From the NCBI GenBank assembly GCA_037954325.1, contig JBBMNZ010000018.1, positions 15,804,001 through 15,868,000 on the forward strand: 64,000 nt of DNA. Direction: 5' to 3'. Of this stretch, positions 44,820-55,699 are shown piece by piece (positions within the stretch are counted from its first letter, which is position 1; each line of letters starts with the position of its first letter). The position numbers were made by a program, and so were the translations under genes. The notes beneath the pieces were generated by a model. That model made no database searches. It was not told where the DNA came from and was given only the letters and a program-made list of their open reading frames with translations. Source of the DNA: Fistularia commersonii (Eukaryota > Chordata > Actinopteri > Syngnathiformes > Fistulariidae).

Positions 44820-44867
44820 ATATATACATACTGCATAAAAATTGATTTATTTGAATTTCTTTTTCTG

Positions 44868-44955
44868 TCTGGGGTCTCCATGTTCTCGCCGGGTTCTCCG
44901 GGTTCCTCTCGCAGCCCAAAACCAGGCATCCTTCATTGGAAACTTCAGATTGTCC
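44868..44955 (+). repeat. tRNA-like SINE fragment, plus orientation
   Basis: Only the middle survives: GGGGTCTCCATGTTCTCGCCGGGTTCTCCGGGTTCC and CAGCCCAAAACCAGG. Confidence 0.6.
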
Positions 44956-45735
44956 CGATCTGGTGAACCAAAACTCATGTCTGCTCGGCGTTGTCATGGT
45001 ACTTTAAAAAGGAAATCTGCGACAACAACTTCCTGTCGCTCCCCGTCTCGGAGTTGCTTGGACTCGAACTTCCCGTCGAGAGCCTGAGATGTCATCGCCA
45101 ATCAAATTAATCTGGATTAATCCATTAATTTTGACAGCTTTCTTTATATGTGCATATATATATTATAAATTGATATCAGCGTTCAATACAAGGTTGCTGT
45201 CGTATTGCACGACAGATGATATTGTTAATCAATGCCGTGAAGATGGATTGTTATGAGATATTTACACGAATATTGTTTTTAACTTTTATTGAAATCCGTA
45301 CCGGTAACATCCACAAATACTGTGAATGCATTTTTTTTTTTCCAAACAGTGGCTTTAACACGGCCGATGGAACAGATGAATAATAAATAAGACAAGGAAA
45401 AGTCCATCCATGCATCCATTTTCTATCCCCGCTCTGTCCTTCTCCAGCTGATGCCAATCTCGTTCTTCCTCCCGCGCAATAAAACCGTTAAAGTCGCCGT
45501 CTTCGCTGTCAGAATTGAACGGCGTCAGAATTTCACGCTCATTTCGGCTAAATGTTTTGGCGGCGTGAAGCTCGTTAGGCCCCAAAAATCCATAAATTAG
45601 CCGCATCCTTGTTGAAGCCGCAGTGTGAAAAAGGCAGCGGCTTATAGTCCAGAAATGACGGTAATGCCAGGGTTCTGGTCGTGGCCACGTTGTGGTGGCT
45701 TGTTATGTAAAAGGAGGAGTTGATGGACGGTAAAA
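44956..45735. other. no gene seen
   Basis: AT-rich unique DNA. A T-run lies at about 45331-45341. Confidence 0.45.
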
Positions 45736-45745
45736 AGGTCTAAGG

Positions 45746-46323
45746 CAGTGGTTCTTAACCTGGGTTCGATCGAACCCCAGGGGTTCGGTGAGTCAGTCTC
45801 AGGGGTTCGGCGGAGGTCAAGACACAGATTGGTGATCACGCTACATAGCTCGGCCTATCCGTGCCGCGGGGATTTTGGCGCGCTCAGTTGTAGTAACTTG
45901 TGACTGTCGTGATGGTACGTCATGTGATTTCTTTCTTAATACTTTAATCCCTTCATACTGATGATGTCGGGCAAAAAAAGAAAGCGGTCGGAAGATCACG
46001 TACAACACGGATTCGCATGTATGACGGAACGCGATTGGAATCGATGTCCTGATTGCATGATTTGCAAAGACAAGATGAGCAATTCTAGTCCGGCACCGGC
46101 AAAACTAAGGGAAGACTTCCTTCAGCTGCATGGAGATGGGAGCTACAAGAACATAGCGCTTGCTGAATTCAAGGTGAAGGGAGCCAGATTCCATGAAAAG
46201 GCTCCTCTGCCTGTTCTTTGTACCCATCGATGAAACGATCCTCGATCCAATAAAGAAGGGTTCGGTGAATGCGCATGTAAAACAGGTGGGGTTCAGTACC
46301 TCCAACAAGGTGAAGAACCGCTG
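45746..46323 (+). mobile_element. short hAT (ZBED-type) element with TIRs and near-matching 8-bp TSD
   Basis: Left end CAGTGGTTCTTAACC; right end, on the minus strand, CAGCGGTTCTTCACC. The flanking 8-mers GTCTAAGG (45738-45745) and CTCTAAGG (46324-46331) match at 7 of 8. Inside, a 90-codon plus frame (45961-46233) reads QHGFACMTERDWNRCPDCMIC and then LHGDGSYKNIALAEFKVKGA with RFHEKAPLPVL, the N-terminal BED-like region of hAT/ZBED transposases. A shifted frame continues FVPIDETILDP. The catalytic core is deleted, so it is non-autonomous. Confidence 0.85.
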
Positions 46324-46331
46324 CTCTAAGG

Positions 46332-46500
46332 AGAATGTTATGTTGATGGGGTGTCGTTCGTTGCGTCCGATCCAGGTAACCATCAACTCTTGCATTTAAC
46401 TCCACACAGGTCTTCAAAGTATGAACTGCTATGAAGGCTGAAACGTCTTCAAGTGAGGATATCCATGTCCCGTTGCCACGACGAGGTGATTCCGACCGGC
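46332..46500. mobile_element. possible Penelope-like fragments, rearranged
   Basis: GATGGGGTGTCGTTCGTTG (minus-oriented block) and GGCTGAAACGTCTTCAAGTGAGGA (plus-oriented block) both resemble parts of the Penelope-like terminal region at 37.1 kb, but in opposite orientations. Weak call. Confidence 0.35.
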
Positions 46501-47155
46501 AAGCAGAGAGGAGAACCTCCCTCTTGTCCCTCTTGACGCCCGGCGCCGAATGACTTTGGCTCTTTTGCGCTAAAATGGTATTTTCCTTTCCATTAACTAT
46601 TCATGTGGACGGAGCCGCCTCGAACCCAATGATACTTCCCTCCGTGACACCGAGCCTCGCTGTCGCTCCTAATCTGGATCCAGTCAGTCACCGTGGCGGG
46701 TCTGACCGTCCAGAACGCCCGACCCACTCCGGGATCCCCGCCGGACGCCCCGGCCCTCGTCTCCAGAGACGCCCGGGACTCCGACGGGGGCTTTTAAAGG
46801 CCGCTTTACCAGGCTTCGTTTTGTTGTGCGAGTCATCCTTCAATGTGCTCGTTCACCCCGACATCCCAAAACACACCGGACGCGGTTTACCACGGTTTTT
46901 CCGTGCTTCTTCCTACGAGGTCACAGCGGACGTCTTTACAGCAACGCTAGTCTTCCCCTGCTATAGAACAGAACGGAGTAGAGGTTTAGTCATCCTACAA
47001 GAAAGTCTTTTGCCGAGCGGCTCCAACATGCTATACATTCATTGAAACATAATGTTGGTTTTATTGCTGTCAGGTTTGCTTCTTGCAGAAAGAGGAGGAG
47101 TTATAAAGTTTGATGGCCAAAGGTGACAAAGACCTTCTGTGGCGCTCCTCAGGGC
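46501..47155. other. no gene seen
   Basis: CpG-containing unique DNA with a 156-codon frame at 46575-47045 lacking any domain. Confidence 0.45.
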
Positions 47156-47159
47156 TCTC

Positions 47160-47215
47160 GGTAACCCTGGAGGTTCTCAGCCATCCAGGTCATGGGGAAT
47201 TCCAAATCTTCTTGT
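47160..47215 (-). mobile_element. Penelope-like 3' terminal fragment, minus orientation
   Basis: Reads on the minus strand as CAAGAAGATTTGGAATTCCC, then CATGACCTGGATGGCTGAGAACCTCCAG, the terminal block of the Penelope-like copies. It abuts a CTTGT repeat and the LINE relic to its right. Confidence 0.6.
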
Positions 47216-47221
47216 CTTGTC

Positions 47222-47600
47222 TTGTCTTAACCCTCATGCCAGAGGGTTCTTCACATCTGAGGTGCTCCAGTAGGACCTCAGTCCAGCATGCAAGGAGCAG
47301 GAGGGGTCGTCCCTGATACCGAGCAGCTTCTTCAGCCTCTCAGACGCCTCCACTAATGAGTCCAGTTGAAGTCCCGGGACGGAGCCGGCCTTCCCGATCA
47401 GTTTATTCAGTCTGTTAGCCGCCTTCAGCCCAGATGATGCCACTGTGTGATCCAACATCTTCAGCACGGCTCTGCAGACGTTGAAAGACCTGAGTCTCCT
47501 GAGAAAGAACAGGAGGCTCCGACCTTTCTAGTCCACGTCGTCTGTGTTTTGAGTCCGGTCTAGTTTATTGTTGATTTGGACGCCCATATCGAGTATTTGC
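47222..47600 (-). mobile_element. LINE reverse-transcriptase C-terminus relic, minus strand
   Basis: Minus-strand frames give GVQINNKLDRTQNTDDV, then after shifts RSLLFFLRRLRSFNVC-like residues, KLIGKAGSVPGLQLDSLVEA and SERLKKLLGIRDDPSCSLH. These match the conserved C-terminal stretch of fish LINE reverse transcriptases (LGVxINxKLDWxxNTD ... LVRKAGSVVGxxLDSL ... RxLxKLLSIxDNxxHPLH). Several frameshifts; inactive. Confidence 0.8.
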
Positions 47601-47609
47601 AGGCGAGAT

Positions 47610-49190
47610 TCAGTCCTCCCCCGGTCTGCTGCCCGAGGACCTCGCCGCTTCCCTGTTAGCTGATTTGGACCGGCGTCCAAGAAAACGTGAGGAAACTCAT
47701 CCGTCCATCGTTCTCCAGGGCGCTCAACCCTGAAGGGGCAGCGGCGGCGTTCGGCCGCCCACCCTCTCACTCATAGATGACCTTCATCTTGACAGCTTAC
47801 GTCTACTTAGTTCCTTCCGACTCCAGGTGAGTGAAGATGCACGAGCTTTAACTATTTTCTCTTTTTGGGCGTTCATTGGTTTCGTCTCCAGCTGTTCCAC
47901 CCTCATCTCAGGTCTTTCTCAATGTCGCCATGACTCAGCAGACCGCCGCCGCTCGCTCGGACGGGGCTTTTCAAAGTGGCGCCGCGCGGTCCGACCGCTG
48001 CGCCCCGAGGTCAAACTCATTCTCGGCAAACCCGTGGGCTGAATGTGACCGGGGCATTCCTCGTCCCCGTCCCCGTCCCCGTCCCCCTCCTCCTCCTCTA
48101 CTTTGTTTTCTTTCAGAAACTGCACTTCACGCCAATTTTGATTAATGACTTGATTTCCGCGCGTGAGCTCGGTGGCGGGCTATCAATCAAAGGCTTCTAT
48201 GTATTCATGGATTTCCTGTGACCCGAGGAAGCCTAATTACAGTAACGCCCCCAAAACAAGGAAGATATTGAAGATATGTCAGCAGAGGGAGTCCTCGGGT
48301 TTAAATACTTCATTTATACGTGTGGTTCTTTGGAGTATTTCACAAATCAAATGGGGTGTAAACCAGCGAAAAACCCCAAACTGAAACACCTTCGGACTCT
48401 AACGAGCGCCGCCACCACCGCCGCCGCCACCACCGCCGCCGCCACCCTCCAGGTGTTCAGCGAGCGCAGACATTTCCTTTTCATTAAATGAAATGAGTCG
48501 AAACAGGAAAACAGCGTGTTGAAGCACTTTGATTGAATAATTAGCTTTACATTAGCTTCCACCAGACCTTTGGCAGTGGAGGTCAAGGAAAGATGAATGG
48601 TGTGTGTGTGTGTGTGTGTGTGTGTACCTGAGGCGATCAATACTCTCGGATGCAGTGCTGCTGAGGGCGAGGTAATCGGGATCAGGGCCCGAGCGAAAGG
48701 AGCAGGTCGAGGTCATAAAAAGACATGGCAGTGATAATTAAGCCCGGTCGCGTTGCGGTCGGGACGGTCGGGCGCCGCCGTTCGGACGCTGAATCCCGCC
48801 TTCGGACGACACACTCGTCCGATCGCACACACAGATTCAATTACAAGATTTCGCTTCTGGAGGCATCGGCGCCCGGAGGGCCGATCAAGGTTGACACCCG
48901 GGATGGAAACATCAGGTTGAATTCAAGCCCAGGATGACGGAGGACTTGATATTATTTAGTCGTATTAAATCTGAGCGTGTCGTCCTTTTGGCTGGCGACA
49001 TAAAAAGTGCAATAAATTATTGAGTGAGAAGAACGCTGACCTGGTGGAAGGAGGAAGCAGAGAAACGCTCTTTTAATGACTTTTGTAAAAAGCAATTATT
49101 CAATAGCGATTAACTGATTGATTCCCTGTTATTGATCCGACGGCTTTCATTGTAAACAAACAGAGTCACAATAACAGACGGCAGAACACA
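47610..49190. other. no gene seen; short simple repeats
   Basis: (CCCCGT)n at about 48062-48090, CCGCCGCCACCA repeats at 48404-48446 and (TG)13 at 48600-48625. The remainder is unique. Confidence 0.5.
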
Positions 49191-49198
49191 GCAGCACT

Positions 49199-49514
49199 GC
49201 TTCTTCTTCTTCTGCTTCTTCTTCTTCCTCCTTCCTCCTCCTCTTCCTCACCCTCCATCTTCTTCTTCTTCTTCTCTTCTTCTTCCTTCCTCCTTCTTCC
49301 TCTTCTTCTTCTTCTTCTTCTACTTCTTCCTTCTTCCTCCTCTTCCTCACCCTCCCTCTTCTGTTCCTTCTCTTCTTCTTCTTCTTCTTCTTCTTCCTCC
49401 TCCTCCTTCTCCTCTTCTAATCCTTCTCTTCTTCTTCTTCTTCTTCTTCTTCTTCTTCTTCTTCCTCCTCCTCTCCCTCCTCCTTCTCTTCCCCCTCTTC
49501 TTCTTCTTCCTCCC
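49199..49514. repeat. long polypyrimidine tract, (CTT/CCT)n
   Basis: About 315 bp nearly all C and T on the plus strand, mainly CTTCTT with CCTCCT patches. Lys/Glu/Arg-rich minus frames across it are low-complexity artefacts. Confidence 0.92.
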
Positions 49515-49519
49515 TCTAG

Positions 49520-50005
49520 TGATCCTCTCCTTCTTCCTCTCCTTGCCCTCCTCCTCCTCTTCTGGGCTTCTCCTGTCACACCCACAAACTTCCCGTCCTC
49601 CTTCCCTCGGTCCGTGAAGCATCTCTGGAATCCGTGTCAGCGACGGCACAGAAACATCGGCGGACGCTTTGCAGACGCCGCTGATGGAGGTGGCGGCGCG
49701 GAGGGTCTGACACGCTTCTGAACCGTGACCACCCCAGAAGACAGCGAGCAGATCCGGCCTTACAAAACATCACACGTCCTGATAGGATGCGGATCCAAAG
49801 CGGCTGGCGAGGGATGAATGACTAAATCTAAGATCGCTGCAAGACACTATAAATAATAAAGTTGCCTCTGAGCATATTTGGATTTGAATACTGTAAAAAA
49901 AAAAAAAAAGCGTATTATTTAAATCATCCATTATTTGTGGACATTCTTTGGGACAGTGTCGTGACTGTTTGATATAATTATGCTTATCATGTATCGTCTA
50001 ATATG
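49520..50005. other. no gene seen
   Basis: Unique DNA with an A-run at about 49896-49909. Confidence 0.45.
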
Positions 50006-50007
50006 TG

Positions 50008-50245
50008 AGGAGCACGGCGGCGCAGCCGTTAGCGCTGCTAGAAGGTCCGCGGTTGGATTCCCACAGGGTTCCTTCCTGCGTGGAGCCTCCGGGTCCTTCC
50101 CAAGTCTGCTGGGGTTCCTCAGGGTTCTCCGGGTTCCTCCCGACGTCCAAACACATGCAGGAGCTCCAGAATGAGACGGCGAACGGTTCTGTGCGGCTTA
50201 ATGTGGCCCTGCCATCGAAAGGCGACCGGCCAATGACGTTTAGAT
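50008..50245 (+). repeat. tRNA-like SINE copy, best preserved head
   Basis: Head AGCACGGCGGCGCAGCCGTTAGCGCTGC resembles a tRNA box A (GGCGCAGNNGTTAGC), and CGGTTGGATTCCCAC resembles box B (GGTTCGATTCC). The GTGGAGCCTCCGGGTCC, GGTTCTCCGGGTTCCTCCC and CAAACACATGCAGGAG blocks follow. It lacks the clover-leaf of a functional tRNA. Confidence 0.8.
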
Positions 50246-50324
50246 GACGAATGAATGTTTGTGTTATTGGTGCTCTGGCTTCCACGTGGTAAAAATTCAT
50301 TATCTATACGTCTTCTCCCGCCGT

Positions 50325-50430
50325 CAGGGCCGCCGGAGCCGACGCCAGCTGTCGGCGGGCGAGAGGCGGGGTTCACCTCGGCGCGCTCCATCACATGGAC
50401 ACACAACCTTCACCCGCTCATTCACACCTC
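50325..50430 (-). repeat. SINE distal fragment, minus orientation
   Basis: GCCAGCTGTCGGCGGGCGAGAGGCGGGGTTCACC and CCATCACATGGACACACAACC are the distal blocks of the family, inverted relative to the neighbouring copy. Confidence 0.65.
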
Positions 50431-51175
50431 ATTTACCGCATCTGCCCCTTCCAGACCCGAGGTCACCTTCATTCACACACACCCTCCCATCCACCGCACT
50501 TCCAGGTGCTTCTGCCACAGATTTTCTGATGATATCTTGGTATCTATTTCTCTACTTTTGATGCACTCGGCTGCTTTGACACTTGAACGGCATCATCTGT
50601 CGCAGGGGTCGGAAACCTTTAGCACTCCGAGAGCCATTTGGAACTGCTTCCCCACCGGGAAGAAAACGGCGCGAATTAAAATAAATGACCTTGGCGTATA
50701 ATGGTTTCTTTTTTGCATTGATGCTATGTAGAAACAAAATAGGTGTTGCATTGTTTTTTAAATCAATGAACAACTGCAGAAAAACAAAACGACATTTCTG
50801 CACGCAGCAAAACATTTGGACCTCCTTGGGTTGAAGGTCACTTTGAAGCAAAATACTCAACGTCTATTTGAGTCCTTCTTGTATTTATGAACTGAAATGA
50901 TCCGCCGACAGCAAACCAGAAATATCGTCCTCTCTTTGCGTGCTGTCATCCTTTTCCTGCCGCGAGAAGACGCTTATTAAGAGCGACGAAAATATTTGAA
51001 CGCGTTTTATTCAGATGTCACAATACTGCCATCATCTTTAAATTTAAGATGACGTTTTAAAAATAAACAAACTAGAATAGAATACAGTTTAATTAAATAC
51101 ATTTTAAATAAACAGTTTGTTGTTTTTAAAAGCCGCAGGGGAGCCGTGGGCTGCCGACCCCTGATCTGTAGATTC
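50431..51175. other. no gene seen
   Basis: AT-rich unique DNA. CGCAGGGGTCGGAAACC at 50601 and GGGCTGCCGACCCCTG at 51147 resemble a pair of hAT-type ends facing each other, but the interior was not recognised. Confidence 0.45.
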
Positions 51176-51181
51176 ACGCAA

Positions 51182-51392
51182 CCGTCCACATTTGGACAAC
51201 GCAGGGTCTGCGAGAACCTCCAGCGCGTGTTCAGACTGTGGGAGGAACCCGGAGAACCCGCAGGAACCCCACGCAGACACGGGGAGAACCTGGAGACTCC
51301 GCACAGGAAGGAACCCTGCGGGAATCCAACCGGGGGCCGTCTCGCTGCGAGGCGGAAGCGCTAACCGCTGCATAACTGCACCGCCCAGGGGT
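51182..51392 (-). repeat. tRNA-like SINE copy, minus orientation, nearly complete
   Basis: CTGTGGGAGGAACCCGGAGAACCCGCAGGAACCCCACGCAGACACGG, then GGAATCCAACCGGGGGCC (box B complement) and GCGCTAACCGCTGCATAACTGCACCGCCC (box A complement). Confidence 0.82.
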
Positions 51393-52085
51393 AAACTTGC
51401 TCTACATTTTAAAAGTGCTCAGCCTCAACGTGCAGAGCATCAAATTACGTTTCTACCCGTACAGATGCTCTCCTTGGTCCAGTTTGGCATGAATTATTTT
51501 TGCTGTTGGTCCAAGTGGAGACATGACTCACCCGGGATTGAGATATTTTGAGCGCGATACTAAATCCCTGTTTAATCATGATGTCTCCTGCCATCGTCAC
51601 CACAAATGCCAAGTGACACTATCGCCATGGCAACGACACAAAGTCCATCTGCTGATGGAAACCGCGGAAAATGGCTGACGGCACCGACGGGGGGGGGGCA
51701 GTGTTCCGTCTTCACATTCCCGCGTACCGAAAGGTCGCTAAGCGGCTCGGAGGTTAAAGGGATGCGAAATAAATGAATTCCACGGCAGAATTAGACTTTA
51801 AATTTACATGCATTTCTTTGCGTGTTTTCCAGCGATTACAGCGCACGCATAATCCTCCCATAGGTGAGCCTCTCAATTTATGGAGATGCATGTGTGTGTG
51901 TGTGTGTGTGGGTGCACGAGATCCAGTACCTCACTGCATTGTGCACAGCGTGGAAATTCAGCGAGCATGAAATGTTCCTGTCACAGCGACAGGAGGAAAT
52001 AATGGGAGGCCCGGCGTGGCCGGGCGGCAGAGCGACGGGTCCCCCACGCCGCTACACGCCAACGCTAAAGGTACGATAAAGGACG
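51393..52085. other. no gene seen
   Basis: Unique DNA with a G9 run near 51689 and a TG run at 51891-51910. Confidence 0.45.
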
Positions 52086-52089
52086 CCTC

Positions 52090-52440
52090 GCTCTTTCCGT
52101 CAATAAATCTCATCCACGGATTTAATAACTATTTCAAATTCAATATTCGTGCCTGTAAACAAACAGGGAGGGCGCGCGGCAGCTAACGATGAAGAACGGC
52201 ATAAATTCATATCAGCCAGCGCGTTAAGAGAGCGGTGATGGCATTACCGTCGTCACGTCTCATGCTATTAGCATACAGCTTCGTTTCAATAACGGAGGCG
52301 TAATGAGAGAGGACGGGTCTGATCCACCAAACCGAGGCTTTACAACTGCCCCTCTTGCCCCGATGAGCTTCAACCTGAACATGCAAATGGGGTTTATGGA
52401 AACCCGGTGATTTTACGGTTCACCTGCTGCGAGGCCGGCG
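52090..52440. other. candidate conserved noncoding element
   Basis: Repeat-free AT-balanced DNA with GTCAATAAATCTCATCC, GATTTAATAACTATTTC and ATGCTATTAGCATACAG (a palindromic ATGCTATTAGCAT core). Non-coding. Inference only. Confidence 0.25.
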
Positions 52441-52461
52441 TGCGGCGTGCGGTCTGGGAAG

Positions 52462-52492
<31 letters not shown>

Positions 52493-52735
52493 CTGGAAGA
52501 AGGTGCAGAGGATATGAATATTTCCTCTATCCGGGGATTATTTAGCGCACGCCGTCTGCGCCGCCGCGCCACATTTGCCGCTCTATATGTTTTAACGGGT
52601 ACATTTCAGCGCGGTCTGTGTTTAAGGTGTGCGGTAGAAGATACGATCAAGGGAACCCGAGCGTGACGAATCTAAGCGTCCTCTGACGAGGATCGTATGC
52701 GAGCGGGCCTTCGGAGGGGCTGCCGGGGAGAAACG
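52441..52735. other. A26 run and unique DNA, no gene
   Basis: Poly-A at about 52462-52487; no preceding retroposon body was recognised. Confidence 0.5.
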
Positions 52736-52739
52736 CGGC

Positions 52740-53040
52740 CGCCTTTGGCTATTTCAGACTCGGCGCAATTAATTGAATGGTTACCAAAACAATAAAATGA
52801 AACAATAAAAATGTAAATAGCGTCACTATGTAATCCTTTAGCCAATATCAATGACTCACCGAGGGTTTCTGAGTCAACAGACGGGGAGAGAAAACAGATT
52901 TTATTATTTTTACTATCCCCTCTTCCACAATAAAACGAGCGGGCAAAAACCATTTCACACAGCCCCAAGCACAAGTGTAATTTGCTAAATGAATGTGACA
53001 ACTTGTCTGAAAACAAGAGCCGGGACGAACCATGAATCAC
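52740..53040. other. candidate conserved noncoding element
   Basis: Repeat-free stretch with GCAATTAATTGAATGG, AAACAATAAAATGAAACAATAAAAATG (two SOX-like ACAAT cores), AATGACTCACCGAGG (AP-1-like) and GTAATTTGCTAAATGAATG. The minus frame of 126 codons has no domain. Confidence 0.3.
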
Positions 53041-53475
53041 GGCGGCGAGCAAATGATGTCAGACTCGGGTCTGAGCTCGGCTGCGGACGCCACGCTGACA
53101 GTTGGAGGGGGTGGCGGCTCGGCAGTCGCCGGCAAAATACATTAAAAATAAATAGAGCCTTCTTAGCTTTCCGCGCCGTCCAGAAAATGCCCATACAGTC
53201 TCTGGGCTTTTAAACGGCGCGGCGCCTGCATTGGTGTATTACTCCAGGAACGACGGCCAGATCTGTGGAGGCAGGACTCAAGATAAAGAGCCCGGGCAGG
53301 AGAGCAGAGGATTGATAAGATCATTTCCAATATGTCAGAGGAGGAACCGGGGAGGGGGAATCACGTAAAAATGTATTTCGTTTGTCCGATCGGGCTTCTG
53401 ATAGCATCTTCGCATGCATGAAGAACAACAGGTCTGAACTCCCGGTGCCAATTTCTAAAGTCAACGGAAGTCACT
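53041..53475. other. no gene seen
   Basis: Unique CpG-containing DNA before a LINE relic. Confidence 0.45.
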
Positions 53476-53479
53476 GAGC

Positions 53480-54035
53480 AGACACAATGGAAGGGAAGGT
53501 GTGGATGAAGGAGCTGAGAGCAGACAGGAAGACAGGAAGCACGGGTGAAGATGTGGAGGAACCCCGGCGGAGCAGGGAGGCTACAGGGAGCGGAGATGAA
53601 GAAGGTGGAGGAGTGAGAGTTCTGAGAAGAGGCGGAGGAACGTTTGCCAGCAGGACGGAACGGGTGGAGACAAGAGTGTCAGCCTGGAGGGCAGGAAAGG
53701 TGGAGGAGACAAAGGCGGAAGCAACCATGGTTTGGAGACACTGAGGAGAAGACAGGAGGCAGAGCTGGAGATGTGGAGGTTCCTCTTTGGGAACGAGGAG
53801 GACGGAGAGGATCGGGAAGGAGTCCGTCAGAGGGACGGCACACGGTAGATGTTCTGGACATGGACAGAGGAGGGATGGGGAAGATCTGGGTAGAAGGATA
53901 CTGAGGAGGTTTCTGAATGGAGGGGATAGGAAGTTAGTTGGTGTGAGAGGAGAGGGTGAGATGATTATCTGGAGGCAGATGATTGGCTGCGGTGACCCCT
54001 GAGGGGAGCAGCCCAGAGGAGAAGGCAGCAGTCAA
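53480..54035 (+). mobile_element. non-LTR retrotransposon 3' end relic
   Basis: Carries the AAGAAGGTGGAGGAGTGAGAG, GGATCGGGAAGGAGTCCGTCAGAGG, GGTAGATGTTCTGGACATGGACAGAGGAGGGATGG and GGCAGATGATTGGCTGCGGTGACCCCTGAGGGGAGCAGCC blocks of the 6.8-kb family. Confidence 0.75.
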
Positions 54036-55340
54036 GAGGGATGCCGCTGTCAGCTTCAGCTCCTCCGCCGCTCGTCACAGCTTCCCCAGCAGGACGGCTC
54101 AGGCCAAGCATACGGAACGAGCTCATCGGGAAGTATCGGAGCTTGAAATCTGCGGTTCGCATCAAAACGGGATCGTCTTGCAGCCTCGCGCAGCCGTTCC
54201 CATCCATTTGCGGTTTCCAGTGAAATGTCTGGACCGCCGTGGGCGAGATGCGGTTAACTCCGGAGCCATTTTTAAACGGGACGTTCGGAGAACCCACCGA
54301 AAAACCGGCCCGCGTCGGGACGGTTTGAAGGTCTGAAGGAGATGGTTTGTGGAGAAACACCGACGACGCGACCGAAGCCCGCGGGTTCCGTGGTGTCTCA
54401 GGAGAGCAGGGATCCAGAACATCTCACCCATCCCCATGAGACCAACCCTGATCTACAACACCGCGAAGCTCCCGCCAAAGCCGTAAAGACCAGGGTTTAC
54501 TTGCCCGTCATCAAACCGATCCTACGGAATAAAAGCGCCGGTTTGACCGGTTTACGTTTAGAATCGAGAATTTCGATAATAACTTATTTATATAGTCACT
54601 GCAGAGGATCTACAGGCCTTTAAATCAATCGATGGGAAATGTACGTCCACAGCCGCGGCGGACAAACCCGGCGGACCAAAGGACGCAATCATCTCCAAGA
54701 AACGGTCGCCGGTTTCATCGGAGGGAGATGTTTGCGAGGAACCATTCTGGAGATTATGGAATTGAAGCGCTCGCTTCGGAGCGACATCCGCATAATACCC
54801 TCCGCCTTCACGTTGTCTTCATCCCCCGCTCGCCAGTGACCGTGAGATGTGATCCACTGTGCAGCTCCAGACTCGGCCTCGGCACCTCCTCCTCCGAAGG
54901 GGAGGGGGAGCTTCAATGGCGGGAGGACGTACAGTTATTTCACATTTCCCACCTACACTTTGGACCGCTGTAACGGAGGACAGCTGTAATTCCCGAGGGG
55001 ATAAATACAACCCATTCCGCTTCAGAAAAAAGCTTGTTGTTGCCGCCGCTGACCGCTTTGTGCTTTGAGAAGTTATTGAGCCGATTTCCGAGCGAACCTG
55101 GGCGTGCGTGATGCTGCAGGGCGCAGCGGGTAATTCCCATGAAGGGACGCTAACAATGGTTGCAATCAGCCATTTCATCTGAAATGCTTCTTGATCCTCC
55201 GCGCTGCTGCGTTCATTCTCGCTTTGCTTTTAAAACTCAAGAGCAGAAAAAAAAAAGAACTATTTTTTCATGGACTACACTGTCATTCCTTGGAAGTTCT
55301 TAAGAAAAAAGTTGAATGTGCGTCCTCACACGGACACCGA
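54036..55340. other. no gene seen
   Basis: Unique DNA; frames up to 131 codons overlap on both strands and show no domain. Confidence 0.45.
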
Positions 55341-55343
55341 TGC

Positions 55344-55560
55344 TCATTCATTCATTCATTCATTCATTCATTCATTCTCTGGATGAGATGATGAGATGGA
55401 CTTAATGGATCCCATGTTTGGGAAATTGCTTCGTGGCAGCAAGACATACGAGGACAAGACAGTGACAAGCTAGCCAAAAATACAAGTAAATGAGTAACTG
55501 TTAAAGTATAAAGTGAAAAAAATGGAGGCAATTGAAAGCAAGACATTAAGACAGACAAGC
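55344..55560 (-). mobile_element. LINE 3' tail relic, minus orientation, beside (ATTC)n
   Basis: (ATTC)8 at 55344-55377, then on the minus strand CACGAAGCAATTTCCCAAACATGGGATCCATTAAGTCCATC, the same hairpin-like end as at 1.8 and 12.4 kb. Confidence 0.62.
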
Positions 55561-55569
55561 ATTCATTCC

Positions 55570-55695
55570 TTCATTCTCACATTGGGATGATTAAGGTTCT
55601 CCTGCAACCCTGAGAGCCCTGAGGAACCCCAGGCAGATACGGCCAGGAGATGGAGGACGGCCTCCGGCGAGAATCCAACCGCGGACCTTCTGATG
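55570..55695 (-). repeat. tRNA-like SINE fragment, minus orientation
   Basis: GAGGAACCCCAGGCAGATACGG and GGCGAGAATCCAACCGCGGACCTTCTG (box B complement). Confidence 0.68.
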
Positions 55696-55699
55696 ATCG

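Noticed and set aside
49147..49649. Lys/Arg/Glu-rich minus-strand frames
   Set aside because: Pure translation of the CTT/CCT tract.
50008..50060. tRNA gene
   Set aside because: Box A-like and box B-like words are present but no clover-leaf can be drawn; it is the head of a SINE.
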